This document shows positions 17,359 to 25,776 of a stretch of DNA of 64,000 bases, one piece after another. Every line of letters begins with the position of its first letter. Position 1 is the stretch's first letter. The translations under genes were made by a program, and so were the position numbers. Where the stretch lies: positions 62,001 through 126,000 of the IMG/VR virus record IMGVR_UViG_3300007511_000004; one strand, given 5' to 3'. The notes beneath the pieces were generated by a model. That model saw nothing but the letters and a program-made list of their open reading frames with translations. It searched no databases and had not been told where the DNA came from. The DNA is from a virus.

Positions 17359-18045
17359 ATGCAACTGAATGATAATACGATCCAAGTTCTTAAGAACTTC
17401 GCTCAGATCAATCCTAATATTCTCATCGATAAAGGTAATTCTATCAAGACCATTGCCGAAGCCAAGAATGTGTTCGCAAAGGCTACGCTTAACGATGAAT
17501 TCCCATCTCGATTTGGAATTTACGATCTAAACGAGTTTCTGAGTGTAATTAACCTAGTCGATTCCCCTGATTTTAAACCTGAGGCCGGTTTTGCTACTAT
17601 TAGCGATGGTTCGGGTAGATCTAAGATCAAGTACTACTTTACTGATCCCAATCATCTTACTACCCCAACTCGCGATGTAAAGATGCCGGAAGGTGATGTG
17701 TCATTCCGACTTGACACCGAAACCCTTAACCGACTTAAATCTGCAGCAGGGGCGCTCGGACACGGAAGTGTATCGGTTACCCCATCAGATGGGATACTCG
17801 TCCTTACGGTATTTGATGAGGATAATAACACAGGTAACACCTATTCGATTGAAATTTCCGGTAAATATAACACATCGGCAGATTTTAAATTTGTCTTTAA
17901 TATTGGCAACCTAAAAAAGCTAATTTCGACTACGTATAATGTAGAGATTTCTTCCTCATTGGTTGCTCACTTTAAATCTGAAGAATCAGATCTTTCAATT
18001 GAATATTTTGTAGCGCTAGAAAAAACAAGTAAATATGGAGAATAA
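17359..18045 (+). CDS. 45: Sliding clamp (gp45)
   Basis: This 228-residue clamp subunit matches T4 gp45 (228) in length and in segments such as VLKNFAQINPNILI, FGIYDLNEFLSVI and FNIGNLKKL. It forms a trimeric ring that tethers gp43 and activates late promoters through gp55 and gp33. ATG 17359 is chosen because GGAG is six bases upstream and the protein then begins as in T4; ATG 17356 is adjacent. Confidence 0.93.
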   Translation: MQLNDNTIQVLKNFAQINPNILIDKGNSIKTIAEAKNVFAKATLNDEFPSRFGIYDLNEFLSVINLVDSPDFKPEAGFATISDGSGRSKIKYYFTDPNHLTTPTRDVKMPEGDVSFRLDTETLNRLKSAAGALGHGSVSVTPSDGILVLTVFDEDNNTGNTYSIEISGKYNTSADFKFVFNIGNLKKLISTTYNVEISSSLVAHFKSEESDLSIEYFVALEKTSKYGE

Positions 18046-18046
18046 T

Positions 18047-18235
18047 ATGTCAGATCTTGCGAACAACGCCAACCAAGTCGCCCGAAGCACCGTAGCGGTG
18101 ATCGATACCATTACTCAACGTGGTGGATTTAAGGGCGAAGAACTTAGCACAATTGGTCGACTTCGTGATCAATGTAGCCTACTACAACAGCTTGCCGAAC
18201 AGGCTTTGGAGGATCAACCAGACGAGAGCGCCTGA
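18047..18235 (+). CDS. Small conserved protein between gp45 and gp44
   Basis: This 62-residue, Gln-rich helical protein (VIDTITQRGGFKGEELSTIG) has a GGAG site overlapping the end of gp45. The position inside the clamp/clamp-loader operon suggests a replication-associated role, but no function is known to me. The short leader to gp44 (18236-18295) contains nothing else recognisable. Confidence 0.65.
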   Translation: MSDLANNANQVARSTVAVIDTITQRGGFKGEELSTIGRLRDQCSLLQQLAEQALEDQPDESA

Positions 18236-18295
18236 TATATCGGGCCTTAAGCCACTTAACGTCACATACATAATACATAATGCATTGGTGAAAAT

Positions 18296-19234
18296 ATGTC
18301 AGATGATTTCCTTTGGTGTGAAAAATATCGCCCCGATAAAGTGGAGGATACCATCCTCCCTCCCGGTCTAAAAAAGACTTTTAATGAGTTAGTTGTAACG
18401 GGAAAACTTCCCAATATGTTGTTTACAGGTACTGCTGGCTTGGGTAAAACCACGGTAGCAAAGGCCCTGTGTAACGAATTGAATCTCGATTACATTGTTA
18501 TCAACGGGTCGGAGGATGGTAACATTGATACCCTTCGCGGTAAGATTAGACAGTTTGCCTCAACCATCTCTTTGCAGGGTGGATATAAGGTTGTTATCCT
18601 AGATGAGGCGGATTACCTAAATCCTAACTCGACACAGCCGGCTCTTCGTGGATTCATTGAGGAGTTTGCTAATAACTGTCGATTTATTCTGACTGCGAAT
18701 TTCAAGAACCGTATTATCGAACCCCTCCATTCTAGATGTTCGATTTACGAATTTAATACCACTCGTAAGGAGATGGCGGATCTTGCCGCTGGATTCTTTG
18801 AACGGATGAAATATATTCTAGAACAGGAAAATGTCAAATATGATACAAAACCTGTTGCAGAGCTGATTATCAAGTATGCGCCTGATTGGCGTCGAGTGAT
18901 TAACGAATGCCAGCGATACGCAATCTCTGGTGAAATTGACGCAGGTATTCTGGTGAATATCAGTGACGTGTCCTACAATTCCTTATTCATCTCGCTTAAG
19001 AAGAAAGACTTCAAAGCGATGCGAAAATGGGTGGTAGAGAATATCGACACTGAGCCGTCTGCGATCTTCCGAGCAATTTATGATAGGATGAATGATAAAG
19101 TTAAGGCACAGTCAATACCTGCTTTGGTATTAATCCTTGCTGACTATCAACATAAAACTGCATTTGTAGCGGATCATGAATTGAATGTTGTTGCTTGTTT
19201 AACCGAAATTATGAGTAGTGTGGAGTTTATATAA
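18296..19234 (+). CDS. 44: Clamp loader large subunit (gp44)
   Basis: This 312-residue AAA+ ATPase carries WCEKYRPDKVED, Walker A GTAGLGKTTVAKA (about 44), Walker B VVILDEADYL (about 96), sensor 1 region FILTANFKNRI and SRC motif HSRCSIYEF. T4 gp44 is 319 residues. It forms the 4:1 clamp loader with gp62. Its stop overlaps the next start. Confidence 0.95.
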   Translation: MSDDFLWCEKYRPDKVEDTILPPGLKKTFNELVVTGKLPNMLFTGTAGLGKTTVAKALCNELNLDYIVINGSEDGNIDTLRGKIRQFASTISLQGGYKVVILDEADYLNPNSTQPALRGFIEEFANNCRFILTANFKNRIIEPLHSRCSIYEFNTTRKEMADLAAGFFERMKYILEQENVKYDTKPVAELIIKYAPDWRRVINECQRYAISGEIDAGILVNISDVSYNSLFISLKKKDFKAMRKWVVENIDTEPSAIFRAIYDRMNDKVKAQSIPALVLILADYQHKTAFVADHELNVVACLTEIMSSVEFI

Positions 19235-19833
19235 TGGCAATTATTTACGATATTGAGACCCTAAGTCAAGACCAATATAGAGGCGTGATCGTATCCATGG
19301 CTCTCTTGGAGTTTGACTTAAATCGTCTTAAATACGGTAAACCTTATACATGGGAAGGTTTACTAGAGGATGTACAGCTCGTCAAATTTGATGTAGAATC
19401 ACAGGTAAAGAAGCACGGGCGACATATCGCGCCCGATACCCTAAACTGGTGGAAGGATCAACCGCCATCGGCCCAGAAGCAATTAGCCCCCAGTAAGGAT
19501 GATGTGTCATTATCTGAACTATATAGTTGGTTCATTAGTAATGTGACGGGTCCGGTAGATGTGGCGTATACCCGTAGTAACACTTTCGATCCAGTGTTTA
19601 TCCAATTCGCCTGCGAGCAATTTGGAGATACGATGCCTCATCCATGGTGGGTAACTCGAGACACCCGAAGCACTATCGATGGGATGGCATGGGGCGAGGA
19701 TATTAATAATAAATTCATTCCCGAGGGGCTAGAGGAAAAATTCATTGCACATGACCCAGCTCATGATATTGTAATGGATGTCATGCGGATCCAATATCTT
19801 TCGCGGATCCTAGTAGACGAAATCCCATTTTAG
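19234..19833 (+). CDS. dexA: DexA-like 3'-5' exonuclease
   Basis: This 199-residue DnaQ-superfamily nuclease has the acidic motifs YDIETL at the N-terminus, a central TRSNTFDPVFIQ and the C-terminal HDPAHDIVMDV, equivalent to T4 DexA (227 residues). The segment LNWWKDQPPSAQKQLAPS is characteristic. It is inserted between gp44 and gp62, which are adjacent in T4, and is coupled to both by overlap or a nine-base gap. Confidence 0.88.
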   Translation: MAIIYDIETLSQDQYRGVIVSMALLEFDLNRLKYGKPYTWEGLLEDVQLVKFDVESQVKKHGRHIAPDTLNWWKDQPPSAQKQLAPSKDDVSLSELYSWFISNVTGPVDVAYTRSNTFDPVFIQFACEQFGDTMPHPWWVTRDTRSTIDGMAWGEDINNKFIPEGLEEKFIAHDPAHDIVMDVMRIQYLSRILVDEIPF

Positions 19834-19841
19834 GAAAACGT

Positions 19842-20225
19842 ATGAGTAAAAGCCCGTTCGATTACCTAAACGCTATCAATATGAATAAAAAAGATATCAT
19901 GACAGATGATATCGATGAAAAGGCATATGTGCCATTTGTCGTTAACCGATCCCTTTCATATTTCCCTGATACCGTACTCTTTGCAAATGAAATGAATCAA
20001 AACCACCATTTGGATAATCGGCTTCAGTTCGATTTCTATCTTAATGGGATTCGAAAGAAGAAGCGATTCTCTAAGTGGGCCAAATCGAATCCTCATAAGG
20101 ATATTGATACGGTAAAAGAATCCTACGGTTATAATACTACTAGAGCACTCGAAGTATTGTCCATCCTAACAAAGGAACAAGTTGAGGCTCTAAGGGTAAA
20201 TCTTCGTGGCGGCCGAAATCCATAA
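19842..20225 (+). CDS. 62: Clamp loader small subunit (gp62)
   Basis: This 127-residue protein contains SPFDYLNAINMNKKDIM, VNRSLSYFPDTVLFANEMN and the F-x-FYLNGIRKKKRFSKWAK basic segment typical of marine gp62. T4 gp62 is longer (187). It is the single collar-type subunit of the clamp loader. Confidence 0.9.
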   Translation: MSKSPFDYLNAINMNKKDIMTDDIDEKAYVPFVVNRSLSYFPDTVLFANEMNQNHHLDNRLQFDFYLNGIRKKKRFSKWAKSNPHKDIDTVKESYGYNTTRALEVLSILTKEQVEALRVNLRGGRNP

Positions 20226-20236
20226 GATCCAATTTA

Positions 20237-20244
20237 TATAAATA
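20237..20244 (+). promoter_or_regulatory. Late promoter (TATAAATA) upstream of regA
   Basis: A perfect late element 60 bases before the regA start. The 78-base gap between gp62 and regA is AT-rich and holds no gene. Confidence 0.65.
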
Positions 20245-20303
20245 ATATAGTCATGAAATATATCATGTAATAAATTATAAAATATAAGAAGCGGAATTCG
20301 ATT

Positions 20304-20726
20304 ATGGAAGAAAGTAAATTATACGAATGGGAGCCTAGAGCAATGCTTGAGGTAACCCTAGCGAACCCAGATGATTTTTTAAAAGTAAAAGAAACCTTGA
20401 CCCGTATCGGGGTGGCTTCTCGTAAGGATCGGAAGCTATATCAATCGTGTCACATCTTACACAAACAGGGACGATATTTCATCGTTCATTTCAAAGAGCT
20501 ATTTCTATTAGATGGTAAAAAGTCAAACCTAGAAGAGAATGATGTTGCTCGTAGGAATACTATTGCAACCCTTTTAAGTGACTGGGGCCTAATTGAAATT
20601 TCAACGGGTAATCCTCAGCTCTTAGCCCCATTACGTCAGATCAAGATCCTTTCATTTAAAGAAAAAGATCAATGGGATCTGTGCCCGAAATATAACATAG
20701 GCTCGACCCGGTCAGTTAATGCATAG
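20304..20726 (+). CDS. regA: RegA translational repressor
   Basis: This 140-residue RNA-binding protein strongly matches T4 RegA (122 residues): DDFLKVKETLTRIGVASRKD, LYQSCHILHKQGRYFIVHFK and LLSDWGLIEI. It represses early mRNAs at their ribosome sites. An alternative start is ATG 20343, which aligns exactly with the T4 N-terminus and has GGGAG upstream; the longer form resembles marine homologues and is kept. Confidence 0.94.
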   Translation: MEESKLYEWEPRAMLEVTLANPDDFLKVKETLTRIGVASRKDRKLYQSCHILHKQGRYFIVHFKELFLLDGKKSNLEENDVARRNTIATLLSDWGLIEISTGNPQLLAPLRQIKILSFKEKDQWDLCPKYNIGSTRSVNA

Positions 20727-20740
20727 GAAACTTACCAAAA

Positions 20741-21406
20741 ATGGACGACTTTAAAACCTTTATCCAAGAGGGGGTTAATGACCCCGCTATCTTTAAAGCA
20801 GTATTTTTGGCGGGTGGACCGGGATCAGGAAAAAGTTTCATTGTTGGTAGAACCGCCCTCAGCGCGCTGGGATTTAAAGTAATTAACTCTGATGATATAT
20901 TTGAAATTGCTCTTAAAAAGGCTAATATGAAGCCCGATCCTGAAACGATCTTCTCTCCGAAGGGCCAAGAGATTCGATCTAAAGCAAAAGCGCTTACTGG
21001 TAAAAAATTAGAATTAGCCCTTGACGGGAGATTGGGATTGGTCATTGACGGGACTGGTAAGAACTATGATAAGATCAGTAAACAGGCTACCGAACTGAGA
21101 AAACTCGGCTATGAAGTCAGTATGATCTTCGTCAATACGACAGAGGAGACCGCAGTCGCTCGCAACCACGAGAGGCCTCGAAGCTTACCGGATGACACCG
21201 TTAAAAGAATGTGGAAAGATGTCCAGAAGAATCTAGGTAAATTCCAAAGCTTCTTTCGTAATAAAATGTACGTAGTCGACAATTCCGAAGACGTAAACTG
21301 GCAGTCCGCCACACTTAAAGCTTATAAAGAAATCTCTAAATGGGCTAAGACGAAACCTGCATCTAAAGCAGCTAAAACCTGGATCGCTCACCAAAAGAAG
21401 AGCTGA
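20741..21406 (+). CDS. Zeta-toxin-like P-loop kinase
   Basis: This 221-residue ATPase has Walker A FLAGGPGSGKSFIVG (about 23), INSDDIFE (substrate acidic pair), GLVIDGTGKNYDK and RNHERPRSLPDD. These match the zeta-toxin/AAA kinase group common in marine T4-like phages. The N-terminal MDDFKTFIQEG resembles leader segments seen on several other genes here (55793, 56158). Substrate and role are unknown. Confidence 0.75.
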   Translation: MDDFKTFIQEGVNDPAIFKAVFLAGGPGSGKSFIVGRTALSALGFKVINSDDIFEIALKKANMKPDPETIFSPKGQEIRSKAKALTGKKLELALDGRLGLVIDGTGKNYDKISKQATELRKLGYEVSMIFVNTTEETAVARNHERPRSLPDDTVKRMWKDVQKNLGKFQSFFRNKMYVVDNSEDVNWQSATLKAYKEISKWAKTKPASKAAKTWIAHQKKS

Positions 21407-21453
21407 TGAATACCAGGTATTCAAAAAAGTGTTAGCTATACCATCTATAATTG

Positions 21454-21461
21454 TATAAATA
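21454..21461 (+). promoter_or_regulatory. Late promoter (TATAAATA) upstream of hsp20
   Basis: A perfect late element 59 bases before the small heat-shock gene. Confidence 0.7.
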
Positions 21462-21519
21462 AAATGAGTGCGGAATAATCCGGCTCGAAATAATCTTGCT
21501 TGATCAAAAGGAGATACAC

Positions 21520-21993
21520 ATGACAGGCGTACAATCACTATTCCCACGTTCATCTTTCGTTGGATTTGACCATTTACTCAATGAGTTAGAGTTCACTGCT
21601 AAACACGCTCAAGACCATTATCCCCCACATAATATCATTAAAACGGGTGATCAAGATTACCTAATTGAAATGGCTGTAGCGGGATTCGCAATGGATGAAC
21701 TATCTGTTGAAGTTAAGGATCGCACCTTGACCGTAACAGGGGAACATATTTCTAAGGGTCGGGAATTTATCTATCGTGGTATTTCCACAAAGAAGTTCAA
21801 ACGTACCTTTAGGCTGTCTGAACACGTAAAAGTAAACGGAGCAGATTTCAAAGACGGAGTACTGTCAGTAATTCTGAAGTACGAAGTCCCGGAAAATCAG
21901 CGTCCTCGTAAAATCGAAATCGGTCATTACGAGGAAATCACACATGACGCATCTAGTTCTAACACTAAACAACTACTTAACGAGTCCAGTTGA
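21520..21993 (+). CDS. Small heat-shock protein (Hsp20)
   Basis: This 157-residue protein has an alpha-crystallin domain from about 42 to 140: PPHNIIKTGDQDYLIEMAVAGF, VEVKDRTLTVTGEH and the end motif GVLSVILKYEVPE. Such chaperones are common in marine T4-like phages, where a role in virion assembly or scaffold protection is proposed. AAAGGAG lies upstream of ATG 21520. The C-terminal tail overlaps the next gene by 50 bases. Confidence 0.92.
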   Translation: MTGVQSLFPRSSFVGFDHLLNELEFTAKHAQDHYPPHNIIKTGDQDYLIEMAVAGFAMDELSVEVKDRTLTVTGEHISKGREFIYRGISTKKFKRTFRLSEHVKVNGADFKDGVLSVILKYEVPENQRPRKIEIGHYEEITHDASSSNTKQLLNESS

Positions 21994-22231
21994 ATACTTT
22001 CTATTAAAAGTAAAATCTATTGCTGGGCGGGTTTACGAAGCATTGATTCAAGCGCAGACTAAAAGAGCGCTTGTAGCTGTTCGCCAAGAATTGGCGAAAC
22101 ATCGAATGTATAAGGAAACCTATGATCAACTATGGAGGCTAAGGGATTCCGAATTGAAAGATATCGGTATCTCTCGTGGGGAAATCCACGAGATTGCCCT
22201 TCAAGCTTTTATAGACGAGAAAAATAGATAA
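21944..22231 (+). CDS. DUF1127 domain protein
   Basis: This 95-residue protein has a variable N-terminus and a C-terminal DUF1127-like helix pair (ALVAVRQELAKHRMYKETYDQLWRL, then LKDIGISRGEI). DUF1127 proteins are abundant in alphaproteobacteria, where some (RNA-binding small regulators) affect phosphate and stress responses. This gene may therefore be host-derived and act on host regulation; that is inference. It overlaps hsp20. Confidence 0.78.
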   Translation: MTHLVLTLNNYLTSPVEYFLLKVKSIAGRVYEALIQAQTKRALVAVRQELAKHRMYKETYDQLWRLRDSELKDIGISRGEIHEIALQAFIDEKNR

Positions 22232-22290
22232 ACTATGGGATGGGGCTCTCAGCCCTATCCTATCACACACACAACACATGGAGAAATACG

Positions 22291-22506
22291 ATGCAGGAAT
22301 ATGCAACAAATTTATGGATCAATGCGATCCAAGATACTAAAAAGACTTGGGTTAATACCTGGATTAAAGAGGAAACCATGAACAAACCTCTTAATGAATT
22401 CATTGTAGCCCAAACAGAGTTTACTAAAGAAGCTTTCAAACAGACTACTAATTTCGCGAACGCGGCGGGTGAGGCTTTCTCAAAAATGGTACAAGCCAAT
22501 GACTAA
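22291..22506 (+). CDS. Small helical protein, phasin-like segment
   Basis: This 71-residue protein has a GGAG site upstream of ATG 22291. The C-terminal half (FIVAQTEFTKEAFKQTTNFA) has the heptad pattern and composition of phasin proteins of alphaproteobacteria. The similarity is weak. It overlaps the next small gene by eight bases, and the two may be partner helices. Confidence 0.55.
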   Translation: MQEYATNLWINAIQDTKKTWVNTWIKEETMNKPLNEFIVAQTEFTKEAFKQTTNFANAAGEAFSKMVQAND

Positions 22507-22717
22507 GAACCCCTTTGAAATCCGAGCTGATATAGTAGCATTAGCCAAGGAATATATGGATGCACAGCAGGACCTAAATCTTCGGCTCATCAATGATCTA
22601 TATGAGCAAGGGCAGAAATCCGCTGAAGAGGTTGCAAAGGCATATAAAATGTATTCCATGGAAGACCTTATGGGCAAAGCGAAAGAAATGTACGATTTCG
22701 TTTCTAAGAAAGACTAA
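22499..22717 (+). CDS. Small helical protein
   Basis: This 72-residue amphipathic helical protein (KEYMDAQQDLNLRLINDLYE) overlaps the phasin-like gene. No family is recognised. It is followed by a hairpin (ACCCC-ATAA-GGGGT, 22733-22746) and a strong terminator at 22771. Confidence 0.6.
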   Translation: MTKNPFEIRADIVALAKEYMDAQQDLNLRLINDLYEQGQKSAEEVAKAYKMYSMEDLMGKAKEMYDFVSKKD

Positions 22718-22770
22718 GCTGGCTGAAACTACCCCATAAGGGGTAAAAACAGCAGACTTATATAATAACG

Positions 22771-22799
22771 AAAAAGGGGGTTTACGCGCCCCCTTTTTT
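22771..22799 (+). terminator. Terminator before DNA polymerase gene
   Basis: AAAAAGGGGG, loop TTTACGCG, CCCCC and six T. The loop and 3' arm double as part of a promoter (22781-22809). Confidence 0.85.
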
Positions 22800-22809
22800 A
22801 GTGTATAAT
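22781..22809 (+). promoter_or_regulatory. Promoter for gp43 overlapping a terminator
   Basis: TTTACG (in the terminator loop), 17 bases including the T run, then TATAAT, 25 bases before the polymerase GTG start. Spacing is identical to the other family members. Confidence 0.75.
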
Positions 22810-22834
22810 ACTCTTAATTAAAGGAGATATTATA

Positions 22835-25294
22835 GTGAGCTTTTACACATCAGTCGATGTCTATAATAATCGTGTTGTTTATCGAGGTTATACCGATAAC
22901 GGAACCCCGGTAAGCTACAAATATAAATTTGAACCGACCCTTTTCCTACCATCGACGGAAGAGACCGGGTGGCAATCTCTCGATGGGTATAATGTAAAAC
23001 CTCGACAGTTTACTTCACCGAGCGATATGCGAAATTGGATAAAAGCCAATGGGGATACTGATGGCTTTAAATATTATGGTTCTGACCGGCCGGTTATGCA
23101 GTTTATCCAGGATAAATTTCCAGGAGAGATCAAGTACAAAAAAGAACAGATCAATGTAGTCAATTTTGATATCGAGGTTTACTCAGAAGATGGCTTCCCG
23201 CATGCTGAAGAGGCATTGCATCCCATCACTGCTATCACTGCTAAATCCTCCCGTTCTAGCGTATACCACGTATGGGGTCTAAAAGATTATTCGGTAGAGG
23301 AATCCAAACACAAACAACTTATAATCCAGTATCACAAATGCGAGACCGAGGAGGAATTACTCTATAAATTCCTATCGTGGTGGAAAAAGGATTATCCAGA
23401 TATTGTTACTGGGTGGAATATTCGATTCTTTGATATTCCCTACGTCATTAATCGCATTGCCCGGATCGGATCCGAAAAGGCCGCTGAATCTCTTTCTCCA
23501 TGGGGGGTGGTTCGTCAGAAACAAGTCCAATTTAAAAATCAGAATATGGATTCTTATATGATCGTCGGGGTTAACCAGATGGATTATTATGACCTATTCA
23601 AGAAGTTTGGTTACAGTTACGGTCCTCAAGAATCCTATCGTTTGGATCATATTGCACACGTAGTATTAGGTGAACGCAAATTATCATATGAGGAATATGG
23701 TAACCTTCGCAACCTTTATAATGGAAATCATCAGCTTTATATAGACTATAACATCAAAGATGTGGAGCTTATTGAGCGGATGGATGAGAAGATGGATCTG
23801 ATCGGGCTTGCGTGCACTTTGGCGTATAAAGCTGGCGTGAATTTCACTGATGTCTTTGGTACAACCTCTATCTGGGATTCTATTGTATATAGAGAATTGA
23901 CCCCAAGGCATATCGCAGTACCTGCAATGAAAGCCCGGCACCGCATTGCCAACCAATCCGTGGGATTTGCAGGCGGGTATGTCAAAGATGTTAAACCTGA
24001 TATGTATGAGTGGGTGGTATCATTTGACCTAGCATCTCTGTATCCTAATATCATTGCTCAATGGAATATGTCACCCGAGACCCTTATAGATCATCCTCGA
24101 TCTGGTGATAATGTATCTCGTGCCGCAAACGGATCAAGTTATCTTAATGATTTCGAAGGGGCCTTTCCTCGGATCGTTAAGGCTTACTATGATGAACGCA
24201 AAGTCGTTAAGGAGGAAATGCTTGTTGCAATGAAACGCCAACAAGCAGAAGGTACGACTAAAGAACTTGAACGTGAGATTTCTACCGCCCAGAATAAACA
24301 GATGGCGATTAAGATTCTTATGAACTCGCTTTTCGGAGCAATTGGAAATAAATGGTATCGTTATTTCGATCTTAGGATTGCCGAAGGTATTACTTTAACT
24401 GGGCAGCATGTTATTAAATGGTGCGAACGCACGGTCAACGATGAGATCAATAAGATCTTGGGTACTAATGAAGATTATGTAATAGCAATTGATACCGACT
24501 CAGTCTATGTTAATTTCAAACCATTTATTGAAAAGTTCAAACCCGCTGATCCGGTGAAGTTCTTGGACGAAGTATGCCAAGATCATTTCAATAAGTTATT
24601 TGAACGATCAATGGAAGCCCTTTTCGAAGATAGTAATTGCTTCGAGAATCGAATGGATATGGACCGAGAGGTTATTGCCGATCGAGGGATTTGGCAGGCG
24701 AAGAAACGTTATATCCTGAACGTACACAATTCAGAGGGGGTTCAATATGAAAAGCCTAAGCTTAAGATTATGGGCATCGAAGCTATTAAATCCTCTACCC
24801 CCGAGCATGCCCGGAACTGGATGAAGGAGCTATTCCCGATCCTTATGACGGGTACCGAGAAGGAGACCCAGGATTATATCCGGGCTTGCAAAGAAAAATT
24901 CAAATCCCTTCGACCTGAAGAAGTGGCAGCGCCACGTGGTGTAAGCGATATTAATAAGTGGCAAAGCCGCGCAGAGATCTATGCAAAAGGTTGTCCTATT
25001 CACGTACGTGGTTCTTTACTTTATAATCATATGATATCTGATAAGGGTCTATCGGGGAAATACGACTACATCAAAAACGGGGAGAAGATTAAATATACAT
25101 ATCTTCGTAAGCCAAATCCTCTTAAGGAAAATGTAATAGCTTTCCCTGATTATCTTCCACCGGAGTTGGGCCTAGAGAGATACGTCGATTACGATCTACA
25201 ATTCGACAAGGCGTTTCTTGATCCGGTAAAAGCGATCCTTGATGCGATCGGTTGGAGAGCCGAAGAAACCGCAACCCTTGAAGCATTTTTCTAG
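22835..25294 (+). CDS. 43: DNA polymerase (gp43)
   Basis: This 819-residue family B replicase has exonuclease motifs NFDIEVYSE (about 110), the Exo II region NIRFFDIPY and YNIKDVELI. Polymerase motifs are SFDLASLYPNIIAQWN (A, about 395), KILMNSLFGAIGNKWYRY (B, about 490) and AIDTDSVYVNF (C, about 550). Start GTG 22835 has AGGAGAT nine bases upstream. T4 gp43 is 898 residues; marine versions are near 830. No intein is visible. Confidence 0.97.
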   Translation: MSFYTSVDVYNNRVVYRGYTDNGTPVSYKYKFEPTLFLPSTEETGWQSLDGYNVKPRQFTSPSDMRNWIKANGDTDGFKYYGSDRPVMQFIQDKFPGEIKYKKEQINVVNFDIEVYSEDGFPHAEEALHPITAITAKSSRSSVYHVWGLKDYSVEESKHKQLIIQYHKCETEEELLYKFLSWWKKDYPDIVTGWNIRFFDIPYVINRIARIGSEKAAESLSPWGVVRQKQVQFKNQNMDSYMIVGVNQMDYYDLFKKFGYSYGPQESYRLDHIAHVVLGERKLSYEEYGNLRNLYNGNHQLYIDYNIKDVELIERMDEKMDLIGLACTLAYKAGVNFTDVFGTTSIWDSIVYRELTPRHIAVPAMKARHRIANQSVGFAGGYVKDVKPDMYEWVVSFDLASLYPNIIAQWNMSPETLIDHPRSGDNVSRAANGSSYLNDFEGAFPRIVKAYYDERKVVKEEMLVAMKRQQAEGTTKELEREISTAQNKQMAIKILMNSLFGAIGNKWYRYFDLRIAEGITLTGQHVIKWCERTVNDEINKILGTNEDYVIAIDTDSVYVNFKPFIEKFKPADPVKFLDEVCQDHFNKLFERSMEALFEDSNCFENRMDMDREVIADRGIWQAKKRYILNVHNSEGVQYEKPKLKIMGIEAIKSSTPEHARNWMKELFPILMTGTEKETQDYIRACKEKFKSLRPEEVAAPRGVSDINKWQSRAEIYAKGCPIHVRGSLLYNHMISDKGLSGKYDYIKNGEKIKYTYLRKPNPLKENVIAFPDYLPPELGLERYVDYDLQFDKAFLDPVKAILDAIGWRAEETATLEAFF

Positions 25295-25302
25295 TAGGGG
25301 GG

Positions 25303-25331
25303 TTTCTTTATCTAAGAAAGTATGATATAAT
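25303..25331 (+). promoter_or_regulatory. Promoter for the mazG-like gene
   Basis: After a G run: TTTCTT, 17 bases, TATAAT. The region also forms a hairpin (TTTCTTTA / TAAGAAA) that could help end the gp43 transcript. Confidence 0.65.
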
Positions 25332-25365
25332 ATGAACATTCACAATGGGAAGAACGGAGAATTAT

Positions 25366-25776
25366 ATGTCTGATTGGGCAAATGATATTTATATGATGCA
25401 CAATAAATTTGGGGTGCGAGAATGGTTTGAGAAAAATAAAGACAATGAAGAATTGATGCGAGAATACCTTCAATTTCGAATGTCTATGATTATGGAAGAA
25501 TTTGTTGAAACCCTGGATGCTATTGAGGCTAAAGACCCCGAAGAAATTGTTGACGGTCTGATTGATCTATGTGTCTTTGCAATTGGTACCCTGGACGTAA
25601 TGGGCGTGGATGCGAATATGGCATGGGATCAGATCCATGAAGCCAATATGTCTAAATCGCCGGGCGTGAAGCCTGGCCGTCCGAACCCGTTTGGCATGCC
25701 GGATCTTCTTAAGCCTGAGGGTTGGGTAGGACCAAGTCATGAGGGAAATCATGGCGATCTCGCTCTCGTCGTTTAA
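25366..25776 (+). CDS. MazG-like nucleotide pyrophosphohydrolase
   Basis: This 136-residue all-alpha NTP-PPase has the metal-binding E-E-x-x-E and E-x-x-D pattern in MIMEEFVETLDAIEAKDPEEIVDGLIDLCVF and the C-terminal SPGVKPGRPNPFG segment common in phage phosphoribosyl-ATP pyrophosphohydrolase-like proteins. The family hydrolyses non-canonical or excess (d)NTPs. It is in phage replication clusters. ATG 25366 has ACGGAG upstream. Confidence 0.82.
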   Translation: MSDWANDIYMMHNKFGVREWFEKNKDNEELMREYLQFRMSMIMEEFVETLDAIEAKDPEEIVDGLIDLCVFAIGTLDVMGVDANMAWDQIHEANMSKSPGVKPGRPNPFGMPDLLKPEGWVGPSHEGNHGDLALVV

